Source of the DNA: Fragilaria radians | Lineage: Eukaryota > Bacillariophyta > Fragilariophyceae > Fragilariales > Fragilariaceae | Length of the DNA: 64,000 nucleotides | Assembly (NCBI GenBank): GCA_900642245.1 | Contig: CAAAJI010000084.1 | Location: 62,001 to 126,000 of the forward strand | Direction of reading: 5' to 3' | Made by a program: the position numbers and the translations under genes | In this document: piece by piece, positions 55,181 to 64,000 of the stretch | How the letters are laid out: each line of letters starts with the position of its first letter | Position numbering within the stretch: position 1 is the first letter of the stretch | Notes under the pieces: generated by a model | What the model saw: only the letters and a program-made list of their open reading frames with translations | Databases searched by the model: none | Told to the model about the DNA's origin: nothing

Positions 55181-55577
55181 AATTACCGTCAAAATACACA
55201 ATACAACCCCCCCCCCCCACTCACACNNNNNNNNNNNNNNNNNNNNNNNNNNNNNNNNNNNNNNNNNNNNNNNNNNNNNNNNNNNNNNNNNNNNNNNNNN
55301 NNNNNNNNNNNNNNNNNNNNNNNNNNNNNNNNNNNNNNNNNNNNNNNNNNNNNNNNNNNNNNNNNNNNNNNNNNNNNNNNNNNNNNNNNNNNNNNNNNNN
55401 NNNNNNNNNNNNNNNNNNNNNNNNNNNNNNNNNNNNNNNNNNNNNNNNNNNCAAAATACAACCTACGGTACGACTATTTGTAAAGGAAAAGTTACCTTAC
55501 GTACGAAATAAACCTCCTACCCAAACTAACCGTTCCGAAATAAACACAATATAACCCCCCCCACCCCCCCCCCCCCA
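55155..55577. repeat. C-rich satellite-like repeat flanking an N gap
   Basis: The segment 55155-55226 (AATACCTCCTACCAAA, CACAATACAACCCC, then a C tract) is repeated in diverged form at 55505-55577 (AATAAACCTCCTACCC, CACAATATAACCCC, then C tracts broken by one A). Between them are more pieces and 225 Ns. This looks like a tandem array of roughly 70-110 bp units that did not assemble. Confidence 0.65.
55227..55451. other. Assembly gap (225 N)
   Basis: A run of 225 Ns inside the C-rich repeat. The array's true length is unknown. Confidence 0.99.
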
Positions 55578-56030
55578 ACTAACTTTCAAAATGTTGATGA
55601 CAAGATTATGGAACGATTGGAAAGAAGCGTGGAAATACAGGAACAACACCTTATCCCATGACGATCACATATCAAGCTCAAATATTGTAAAGAACGAATC
55701 CAAACTGCAATAAATATACAACAACTGAAACCATATTACTACAATAAATCAAGCCTTATGTTAAACAATGTAGAAGAATATCTCATGCATTCAGAAACTA
55801 ATATTACAAATTGGCTACATATACATTTTGAGACATTCACGCAGCAAATACTCACCAACAACCCACACAACACTTATACGAGATTAAAGAGTCACCCAGA
55901 TAAGAGAGACAGAAATTAAGTAGCAAATGGCAAAAATGGACCAATGTGGTCCCGTGTAATGCTCCGGAAGCGCTCACAGAGTCCTTCTATATAGATAGCA
56001 CCTTAAACAAAGTAGTTGTACAATGATTTG
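55578..56030 (+). mobile_element. LINE-like relic, C-terminal end
   Basis: Translation from ~55590 gives MLMTRLWNDWKEAWKYRNNTL and, after stops, further fragments. This resembles the end of the RT polyprotein of the same LINE type as 52575-55180, so the C-rich repeat seems to lie between two parts of one element. Weakly supported beyond 55680. Confidence 0.5.
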
Positions 56031-56039
56031 ATGTGATAG

Positions 56040-57531
56040 TAGCCCATGCTTAAATACAGTGCTGTGGAAAAGGTGAATCCTTCCATAGAACGGATCATGT
56101 CCCCGATTTTGGGATTGGAAATAGGTGACGTTTTAACAAGGCATTGAGTTTCCTGAAGTCAGAGACAACTCTTATTGTTCCATTTTTCTTTGCAATGGCA
56201 AATGTGGGGGAGGCCCATTCAGAAGTATTATCTTCTGCTAGGACATCAATGTCCACTAATCTTGCAATTTCCTTGCATAATTGCTGTTCCACTGGCCTAT
56301 GTACAGTATATGGACATGCATGCACAGGTTTGCATTCCTCATTCATCAACTGAAGACTTATTGGCTTCATGTTGAACTCTCCCAATGTTCCATCAAAGAA
56401 GTGTTCATATTTTTGGAGTAACTGCAATAATTGGAGTTTTTCCTTCTGATTGAGATTGATACAGATATCCATGACTTCCTGTAGTATTGAAGGCTTATAT
56501 TCTGCATCTCATTTTATGTAGATCGAGTGTACTCATCTCCCAATAACTTGGGCCCATTGCTGTTGAATAAACCTCTGTGAGCAATTTTAGGTTTTTTAGA
56601 TTAACCTTTTCTCTCATGGGGATAGTTTATGTTTCCCAGGAGACAATTTTATCCTGGAAGTTAAAGGATCATCCCCAATTCTGTAAGTAGATCTCTTCCA
56701 ATGATCGTGTCATATATGTTTGATGACTTGGAGCGGTCATCCACATGAAATGCCTGAGAAATTTGTTTTCTTAGATTGAATTCTGGAAGTAAAAATGTTG
56801 CTAATCCTTTTTTGTCAGTGGTGGAGTGTCCACCCATTGTACTCCAATTGGTTTGATTACTTTCACCATTTATGATATGTTCTTTGGAGAGAAATGTCCC
56901 TAAGGTAATACTACTGCTAGCACCAGTTTCTGCTAGAGCTCTGAGTACATTTTCCTCCTGATTAGCCTGTAGGCTCACTACTAGTTCTGTAGTAACAGAA
57001 GCATTTGTTCCTGGCTTAGGAGTGTCAGGGCTAAAGATACTTGGGAAAGCAACAAAGTACTCCTCATCTTCATCACTACTAGTGGTTAAGTTAAACTCTG
57101 TAGAGAGAAGGGATTCAACCTTCCTCTTCTTGTTCTGTGCAACCTTTTCATGCTTCAACTGCCTCTTCAGGGCATTGATTTCTTCAAAAAGAAAGGCCAG
57201 AGACTTCCTTTCTGGGGCAGATTTGGTTTCAAAACAGACCTTTTTCTGCTGTTTCATTTTGGTAATTGCCCTACGATCTGCTGAATTGTGATTATTCTTC
57301 CCATGACACCATAAGCCAGAAACCTTGGATCTGCCTACACTACTGTTTCTTATTATCTTCTGGTAAGGGTGCCATTCCATTGATCTTGTTGATTTTTCCA
57401 AATTTTCCAATCTTTTTGAAATAGGCAACAGATTCTTCATAAGTCATTTCAAAAATATCAATATTTTGCAACAGCCATTGCCTCATGTCATTCAGGAGCC
57501 TTAGCTTGATCCAAGATCTCAATAATTTCAT
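56040..57531 (-). mobile_element. Gypsy retrotransposon relic: gag, protease, N-terminal reverse transcriptase
   Basis: Read leftwards. 57531-57340 is gag. Near 57310-57240 a zinc-knuckle remnant LWCHGKNNHNSADRRAI appears, with the last Cys changed to Arg. A Lys-rich linker follows. At ~56950-56900 is the aspartic protease RALAETGASSSI (active-site Asp changed to Glu), and later TIIGRDLLTELGM. At 56472-56095 is the N-terminal reverse transcriptase (FDGTLGEFNM, DNTSEWASPTFAIAKKNGTIRVVSDFRKLN with a stop soon after). The palm motif and integrase are missing on this strand. Confidence 0.8.
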
Positions 57532-57599
57532 CTTGATTGCTTGGGTTAGCTTAACAATGATATTTATACAAAAAGCCAGCTAGATTATGATCAGCGCAA

Positions 57600-58701
57600 A
57601 ACGAGAATTTACTACGGGCAAAAGAAAGGATTTATCTTCAAACCTAAGAACATGAAAAAATATAAGATGAACCAATCTGACATCATCTGCCGCAATGGTA
57701 AAATAGTTCTAGGTCCCTCACGTTTTACCAACGTTCTTGCATGGTATCATGTCAATCTGAATCATCCCTGTCAAGACCGCACTGACAAAACGTTTCATAC
57801 CGTGTTCTACGTGCCAAATATGGAAGCGAAAGTCCGTCAATATGTCAGCCACAGTGCCAAATTTGTAAGAAATCCAAAATTCCAAATAAAAAATATGGCC
57901 TACTTCCTGAAAGAGATATTCAGTGTGACCCCTGGGAAATAATCCAGATTGACTTATTTGGGCCTTTGAAGATGTCAGCCATGTTGCCCATCAAATCCAA
58001 GGTCTCTTTATAATTGATGTCGCTACGCGTTGGGTTGAACTGTGCCCATACAATTCCAAACGCTCCGAACATATCGCCTTGCTTGTGGATCAGAACTGGT
58101 TTTGCCGTTACCCGTGTCCTTGTACTGCAATTTTTGACAATGGTTCCAAGTTCTTATTCGAGTTTTTGGAACTCCTGCGTAGCTATGGCGTTGCCGCAAA
58201 ACCTACGACAATTAAAAGTCCTCAGACCAACGCATTAGTTGAGCGAATCCATCAGGTTATTGGCGATTCTATTTTCACTATGGAATTACATACGCGTAAA
58301 TTTGATGATATCACCTTAAATGCAATTTTGCAAAATGTGGCCTATGGTTTAAGGGTTACTTATCATTCCTCCCTTACCGCTTCTCCATGCCAACTTGCAT
58401 TCGGAAGGGACATGATCATTAATGCAGTATAATTACAAACTGGAAAGATCTCAGTCACAGGCGTCAACAACAGATCCACAGAAACAATAAGCACAAAAAC
58501 AAATCAAGTATTCCACATGAATACTCTATTGGTGATTATGTCGACATCCGCAAATCAAATGTAGAACAAAAACTTAGCCCTTTACAGGGTCACTTTGTCA
58601 TTGACATAGTCCATACTAATGGCACCGTTACTATTCGACGCTCACCAACAATATCCAAAAGAATCAACATTCGTCACCTTCACCCCGCATCTCCACGCTC
58701 C
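57600..58701 (+). mobile_element. Gypsy retrotransposon relic: integrase, opposite orientation
   Basis: Plus strand. The integrase zinc finger at ~57745-57870 (WYHVNLNHPCQDRT, SHSAKFVRN, with a Cys lost), then DPWEIIQIDLFGPLK (~57930), FDNGSKFLFEF (~58130), SPQTNALVERIHQV with the catalytic Glu (~58220), TASPCQLAFGRDM (~58380) and a C-terminal part in shifted frames to ~58700. The segment 58320-58701 recurs at 42695-43076. It is head to head with the gag-protease-RT relic at 56040-57531. Confidence 0.8.
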
Positions 58702-59236
58702 AATTAGGGAAACGAGTGCCATACGGTAGAATTCTCTACTGTATTGGCCGGGAGAAAACCTTAGTTTAGTTTTAGTTTCACAAGATCTGACTCAGATCTT
58801 CTATTTGTTCCTGAGCACTGACTCAGCATTAGGATTAGTTTAGTAGTTTAACTTAAAAGGAATCATTCATAGGTATCTTTAACACCTGAAGCTATAGCGC
58901 CGTGAGGCAGTATGAGGCGCTTTTCAGTCCCAAATTCAAGGTCATTACATGATCTTTGGCAGGAGTACCAAAACGGTCTTGGTGGTAGAAAGCCAGCAAG
59001 GCTACTTGTATATAATGAGCGGGGTAGGGTGAAGCATAGGTTTCATTGACAAAAAAAATTATTTAAGTGCAAAATTTTGTAGGCTTCACATACGATAGTT
59101 TTGTACTACGAAGCTACGTGTTGTATGTAGTTTTGCATCTGGTATCTCGTTCAAGATTTCGTAACCATATTCCTAATGATCATCTTATGTATGCTTGTTT
59201 TACTTGTCATCTAAACGAATATCCTTGGCATTCCTC
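58702..59236. other. Possible Gypsy 3' LTR remnant and CPI1 upstream region
   Basis: Directly after the integrase a purine-rich AATTAGGGAAACGAG precedes TGCCATACGG at ~58717, a plausible polypurine tract and LTR start, but no partner LTR is found. The rest should contain the CPI1 promoter. Confidence 0.35.
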
Positions 59237-60154
59237 ATGGTCCAGCATACTATCCTCCAAATGATAGCGATCTTTACTACAATGGTTGTTATCTTGGTCG
59301 GAATTCTGAGTCTGCAAGTGCGAAACGCCAGCAGTGGCGAGTCGAGATACTTACCAGATCCTAAGAAAGAGCCTTCGAAGTATGCATACGAGATGTTTAC
59401 GCTAGCGTACACTCCCATCTGGATCTCAATATTTGGTGTCGTGGTCGTCTTTCAACTCTACGAGAACTTCGACGCTTTCACTTATAATACTTTACTTGGA
59501 GGTTTAGCTCTACCATTAGTTTTGCAACCCATCTTCGTGCCGTCTGCCGGAGTGAATTCACCAGACAAATTTCGTAATTTTACAGAACGTTACTCAACTA
59601 AAGCAAATCTATGGATCGCCGTGTACTCCTTCATTGGAAATTACTGGTACACACATTATTTTTACTCCGTCCTTCGAGCTGAATACACCATGCCAGCAAC
59701 GCGATTAAACAATGTACCAATTTGCATGTACTTTGCGACACACTTTTATTTCAGTACATATCATGTTTTTTCTAATGCTCTTTTAAGGAAAGTTGTAACA
59801 ACGTATGAGGCAGGTTTGTCGCGATCGATTCTTTTCGTAAGTGTCGTTGCGACATTCTCCTATCTAACCGCATTTCTGGAAACATTATCAATATCATCAT
59901 TCCCGTACTATCGATTCGAAGATCGAGATATGGCTTACACTGTTGGGTCGGCATTTTATGGAATATACTTTTTAGTCAGTTTTCCCGCGTTCTTCACTTT
60001 TGATCAGGATATTGATCAAACAAAAGCTTCAACAGCAAGTAAAATTACGTTGTGGGACACATTTGTGTCCAGCGCTGGCCACTGTATGATGATCCTCACG
60101 CTTCTAGATTTTGTGCGATTGTACTTGGATATTCCCTTGATTGTTGGGGCTTAA
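59237..60154 (+). CDS. CPI1: Cycloeucalenol cycloisomerase (cyclopropylsterol isomerase)
   Basis: Opens the 9,19-cyclopropane ring of cycloeucalenol to give obtusifoliol, an ER-membrane step of the cycloartenol-based sterol route used by plants and many algae. The sequence follows plant CPI1 almost block by block: YLPDPKKEPSKYAYEMF, LAYTPIWISI, SPDKFRNFTERYSTKANLW, SFIGNYWYTHYFYSVL, THFYFSTYHVFSNALLRK, YLTAFLETLSISSFPYYRF, and GSAFYGIYFLVSFPAFFTFD. About seven hydrophobic segments are visible. The ATG at 59237 (MVQHTIL) is the first in this frame; 59261 is an alternative, and both give a first hydrophobic helix. The product is 305 residues and a single exon. The gene stands alone between retroelement remnants. 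Confidence 0.93.
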   Translation: MVQHTILQMIAIFTTMVVILVGILSLQVRNASSGESRYLPDPKKEPSKYAYEMFTLAYTPIWISIFGVVVVFQLYENFDAFTYNTLLGGLALPLVLQPIFVPSAGVNSPDKFRNFTERYSTKANLWIAVYSFIGNYWYTHYFYSVLRAEYTMPATRLNNVPICMYFATHFYFSTYHVFSNALLRKVVTTYEAGLSRSILFVSVVATFSYLTAFLETLSISSFPYYRFEDRDMAYTVGSAFYGIYFLVSFPAFFTFDQDIDQTKASTASKITLWDTFVSSAGHCMMILTLLDFVRLYLDIPLIVGA

Positions 60155-61601
60155 CTATGAATTAAACGAATGATTTAAAGTTTAGGAGAATAAGAAACAC
60201 GCGTGTAAGCATCCAAGGACAAAGATTCAGATGGTACCAGGTGAACGTTGTCTTCTAATGTTAAGAAAATGTTTCTTGCATTGGCGATTGAATAGTATTA
60301 TAATCTGTGGAGAAATTTTTCCAAACACGTTACTCTCAACTCGTTATTGACTGAGAATCACGCTTTGCACCTCGTCCTTTGTTAAAAGACAGAAAGTGTA
60401 TTGCGCTAGTCACATGCGTCAAACTTTCTGACATAAAACAAGATTAGCATATGTAGGATATCATGGTACTCTAGCCACTGACCTCGTGCTGTTATCATGT
60501 CATCTTAGCACTCTTCCATTGATATTTAATTTAGTTTTTGCCGCTCAGGAAATATTGTTACTTCGGTGCGATTTGTGTTTGAAAATACCAATACATCCAT
60601 TGAATATTTCAATCACATATTTCTTTAGTCATATTGACCATAAAAATTATCATTTCTATTGTATACTTTCCACAAATAGTTTATAGAAATTAAGAAAAAT
60701 AATTAGATTTGGTTTCTCTGTGAAATTTCATTATGTATTGAGCATAAGGTTACACTTTTGTTGAAAGGTTCTCAGCATCAAGTAGTCTATGACGTAAGGT
60801 ACATAATAAGGTTGGTATTTTCATCAGTATCGGAGTAAACAGTGCAAACATTCCATAAAAAATGCACCTAAACTAATCCAAGATGTGTCTATCAGCGACG
60901 GAATTGGATTTCTTCTATTTTCCTACGGATTTCCATGGAGAAAAAGTTATAGATTAACTTATAGGATCATAATTTACACAAAATAATGTTATAACCTAGC
61001 AAAATATTTCTAGATCTCTTCATTCATCTAACATACAACCTGAGATCCAGCAAGACAATGCAACGTCTAAAAGGGAGGGAGTATGGAAATCCATGACAAA
61101 TGTCACCAGGGCGTTTGATACAGAAAAAGAAGCTATTGAATGTGATGTTTAAGAAGAATTTGTATTGATGCCTCATGAGCCGTTGAGAGTAATGAAAAAA
61201 TGCCTATACTTATAAAAGCTATGAAAGCCTTCAATTTGACACACATACTTGAAATCCTAAAGAAGCTAAAGTTCTTGAGCGGTTAGATAGGGAAGATTGG
61301 AAGTCAAATATTTCTTGCAATTAATTCAAATAATCTGACATGCCTGTGTAAAAACTTTTGTTGAAAATATTTTCAAGGAGCTTGGAGGCATCTGAATACT
61401 TAAATATGTAACAACATAGTGGAAAATGTTATGCTATCCGGATGCAGGTCTAAGTTATGGTTATTCAAATGTTTGAAGGCTTTTGAAAAGAAAAGGATTA
61501 CTCTGAATCAAATGATGAATTGAATGAATATGGAGAAAACTTTTGATTCAAAGCGTACAATTTGCTCTGCGGAGATTGAAAGTAGCAAAATTATGTTCTA
61601 T
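60155..61601. other. Intergenic, no gene recognised
   Basis: AT-rich spacer. The part 61030-61600 may be unrecognisable retroelement debris upstream of the LTR-like repeat, but no motif is secure. Confidence 0.4.
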
Positions 61602-61908
61602 TTTTTTTAAATTATGAAAGACTACTCTTGTATATTAATCATACAAGATTGGAGTCTTGATTGACTGATTTTTCGTTATTATAGTATTCCTTTAGATCGT
61701 CCTATTATTTAGGATGAATTATTATATCCAGAGTATTCTGGTTAGTCAAAATATCTTTTGACTTATTTTAGTTAGAATGATTAATTTTAAGTCATGTTAC
61801 ACTTCATGAAACACATGTGATTTATTTTCTCCTAAATTTTAGAGATCTTTGATTAGTATCATCTAAAATTTTGTTAACGAAAAAGCAACAGCCCTTATTC
61901 TTTTCAGT
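61602..61908 (+). repeat. LTR-like direct repeat, left copy
   Basis: Shares ordered blocks with 62511-62815: GATTGGAGTCTTGA, GAT.GTCCTATTAT-like, ATCTTTTGACT, AACACATGTGATTTA and TTTTAGAGA-CTTTGAT. The two copies are roughly two-thirds identical by eye and about 909 bases apart. Confidence 0.65.
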
Positions 61909-62510
61909 TGATGTTGTTTTAGATGTGCTAGCATAGAGAATATCTTCATCTTCGATACTTGCATGTACAATGGAAGTCTCCGAATGTTGGTACAAAGTAA
62001 CATCTTCTTGAATTATTGTTTTTCTTGTTTAATTTGCTATGTTTTATTTTAATTATAAAGTGTTATCTTCTATTTTTCTTAATAAAATGGTTTTCAAGCA
62101 GAGCTCTTCAAACAAAAGTGAAGAGCCTGGTGCTTGGATTGAAACCTCTGAAGAATTCAGAATGAATTTAGAAGACATGGGATCACCAAGCATAGCCACT
62201 CATCTAATGAAAAATGTTTGTAACAGCCTAATCAGTGATTATGAATTACAAATTGTGATTGAAGAGAAATGGATTGGAGAGAAACCCAATCCACTCAAGA
62301 TCATATCTGCAACTTGAGAGACTGTCCGTCCAATTAGAATTAAATGATGAGAGTCAGGAATTGAAGTTCTCAAATCAACAATTTTTCCATAGGGCTATGA
62401 AGTGTAAAGCCAGAAATGACATGGCAACAGAAAAGGTGTTGGAGGCGTTTATCGTACGCAGAAAGATAGGCCTGTCCTATCATGAATAGAGGTAGATAAG
62501 TTATATCTTA
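61909..62510 (+). mobile_element. Copia gag fragment between LTR-like repeats
   Basis: Frames 62039-62317 and 62259-62489, offset by one frame, together resemble Copia gag: SDYELQIVIEEKWIGEKPNPL, then LQLERLSVQLELNDESQELKFSNQQFF and a degenerate KCKARN where the zinc knuckle is expected. Enclosed by the direct repeats, this looks like an internally deleted LTR element. Medium-low confidence in the family. Confidence 0.5.
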
Positions 62511-62815
62511 TTTTAAGGAAATTTTGAAAAGCTACTCTTTTTTCTAATTGTAAATGATTGGAGTCTTGACTAACTAGTTTTTCATCATCATAATAGATTT
62601 AGATCAGTCTGTTATTATATATCTCTTGGCTATGCCATAGTGTCAACTATCTTTTGACTGTACTTCATATAGAACAATTATTTTAACCATGAAAAGTTTG
62701 TGAAGCACATGTGATTTAACATCACCTTAATTTTAGAGACCTTTGATCATCTTAAAGGTGCATTTGAGAAAAAAAACTCCCTGATGACGTGAAGTTCCCC
62801 CTATCCTTATTTGTG
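62511..62815 (+). repeat. LTR-like direct repeat, right copy
   Basis: Partner of 61602-61908; ends near CCTTATTTG, 68 bases before the SAYSvFN gene start, so it probably forms part of that gene's upstream region. Confidence 0.65.
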
Positions 62816-62882
62816 GAAAAATTTGAAACAACAAAACTAAAAATAGTTAAAAACGCCTGGTCTGCTCGTTGTTACTTGTTCC

Positions 62883-63793
62883 ATGACGAGATTTGGGTAT
62901 TGCCGTTCCCGTGCTTTGTGGGATGAAGCTCGCCTTCCTGAAGCGTCAATCCAGTCAAAAATTCGTGCAGTTTTGTATGAGCTGCAGCCCGTAAGGATGG
63001 CAGAGGCTGCAGAATGGTACGACAACGTAAGTTTTACCATTGTAAGACGCGTTCTCCCTACATTGTATGAGCTCAGCCAAGCAATATGGCAAATAGTTCC
63101 ATTATTATACACGAAACAATTTATCAAAGTTTTTATTTTGGGACTTTCCTACTATGGGATGATTCGACTCGTACATGTGTAAGTTCGCCACTAAAGAGGA
63201 ACGAAAGTTAAACTCCAGAACGAATCTCATGGACATTTACCTTGTTTGTTGCAAATAGGCATTTGGATGCAGGTCCTTTCGTCATAATTTTGACAATTCT
63301 GGTAGTCATTCTTACAGTTGGGCTGGGAGATGATAATCAAATCACAAGCCCCAATCGAATTTCAGCATATTCTGTATTCAATCGTGGATTTCAACGACTC
63401 ATGGGATCGGTGGATGCCGAACAATTACTTCAACAGCACATCGGGGGAGGAATTCCCTTTCCTCCTCTTGAAGACCAAAATTTAGTTCCTCCCCAACAAC
63501 GTAGACACGAACAACAGCCGCAAGCTCAAAATATTAATCCTCCCGTTCAAGATCCACATCAACAAGATGGTGAGGATCAAAATATTCCTAACGACCTTCA
63601 ACCAGAAGGTGCAAGATACCGTGCTCGAAAATCTGGAAAAAAGTCTCGACGGGGTAATCTGCAGCATCGTAGAGAGATGCAGGAACATCGTCGTATGGCA
63701 TTGGAAATGGGATTCGAGGATGACGAAAATGATGAAAATCTCATGATACAGAGAATTATCATGGAACAAGCGGTTGGTGCACCCGGAGAGTAG
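62883..63793 (+). CDS. SAYSvFN-domain membrane protein (SAYSD1-like)
   Basis: Two exons, 62883-63178 and 63259-63793, with an 80-base intron (GTAAGT...AAATAG), give 276 residues. A hydrophobic segment spans the junction (FIKVFILGLSYYGMIRLVHV, then PFVIILTILVVILTVGLG). It is followed by the diagnostic SAYSVFN and the conserved RGFQRLMGSVDAEQL. In animals, SAYSD1 sits in the ER membrane, where it has been linked to the translocon and clearance of stalled, UFM1-modified ribosomes; a similar role here is inference. The C-terminal ~130 residues (Gln/Pro-rich, then basic RARKSGKKSRRG and an acidic end) are not part of the animal protein. Start 62883 is the first ATG; a further 5' exon cannot be excluded. 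Confidence 0.82.
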
Positions 63794-64000
63794 TCTAGTC
63801 TAACATGCTAGATTTAAACTTAACACTCAGGATAAGGCTATACAACTCATCCTTTGCCACTCGTCCCTTGTTAAATGTCACAGCAATGTTATTCTTGTTG
63901 AAATATCAATGTCACTGTTCTGTTTACTTAAACCCGGTGTATCCTTTGCTTGCACGGTAATAGTTTGCATTGATTATCTGATTGTGATTCATGATAAAGT
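63794..64000. other. 3' flank and edge of a dispersed repeat
   Basis: After the SAYSvFN stop. Bases 63952-64000 match 40170-40218 with one mismatch, so a copy of that dispersed repeat begins here and continues beyond the window. Confidence 0.7.

Noticed and set aside
55147..55554. Open frame running through the N gap
   Set aside because: It is open only because Ns cannot encode stops; flanking sequence is C-rich repeat.

Overview
The window is eukaryotic nuclear DNA from a photosynthetic stramenopile, most likely a diatom. The genes are AT-rich and are interrupted by few, short GT-AG introns (49 to 109 bases in the eleven I resolved). The retrotransposon relics are of the Copia and Gypsy types that are abundant in diatoms. 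One gene encodes cycloeucalenol cycloisomerase, a plant and algal sterol enzyme. The organism call is inference; the gene calls rest on motifs and on splice junctions that restore conserved protein sequence.

Layout. From 1 to 8.5 kb there are two leftward genes: a gamma-type phosphatidylinositol 4-kinase, and a four-exon gene that fuses a metallo-beta-lactamase fold to cyclic-nucleotide-binding-like domains. From 9.6 to 13.8 kb one decayed Copia element sits inside another, and a third Copia relic follows on the minus strand near 15 kb. From 16.2 to 21.0 kb are an iron-alcohol-dehydrogenase-like gene and a NOC1/CEBPZ ribosome-assembly gene. From 21.9 to 24.1 kb lies a complete but broken hAT transposon with perfect 8-bp target duplications. 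From 24.7 to 36.3 kb is the most gene-dense part: a secreted metallophosphoesterase, an S49 (SohB/SppA) membrane protease, UTP15, METTL5, and a 1463-residue MATH-ankyrin-coiled-coil-PCIF1-like protein. From 37.4 to 46 kb Gypsy and pogo relics surround a four-exon syntaxin, part of which is repeated beyond a 20-N gap. From 46 to 58.7 kb there are only retroelement relics (Gypsy, Copia, a LINE, and Gypsy in both orientations), with a 225-N gap. From 59.2 to 63.8 kb are the sterol isomerase CPI1, another retroelement remnant, and a SAYSvFN-domain membrane protein.

Functional themes. NOC1, UTP15 and METTL5 all act in ribosome production (60S assembly, the small-subunit processome, and N6-methylation of 18S rRNA). 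METTL5 faces, tail to tail, a protein whose C-terminus resembles the cap-adenosine methyltransferase PCIF1 but lacks the NPPF catalytic motif. This MATH-ankyrin-PCIF1 protein and the lactamase/cyclic-nucleotide fusion are the two most unusual genes. NOC1 and UTP15 each have one extra base in an A run that breaks an otherwise well-conserved frame. Together with the gap-flanked duplication, this points to assembly or haplotype problems that need checking before biology is inferred.
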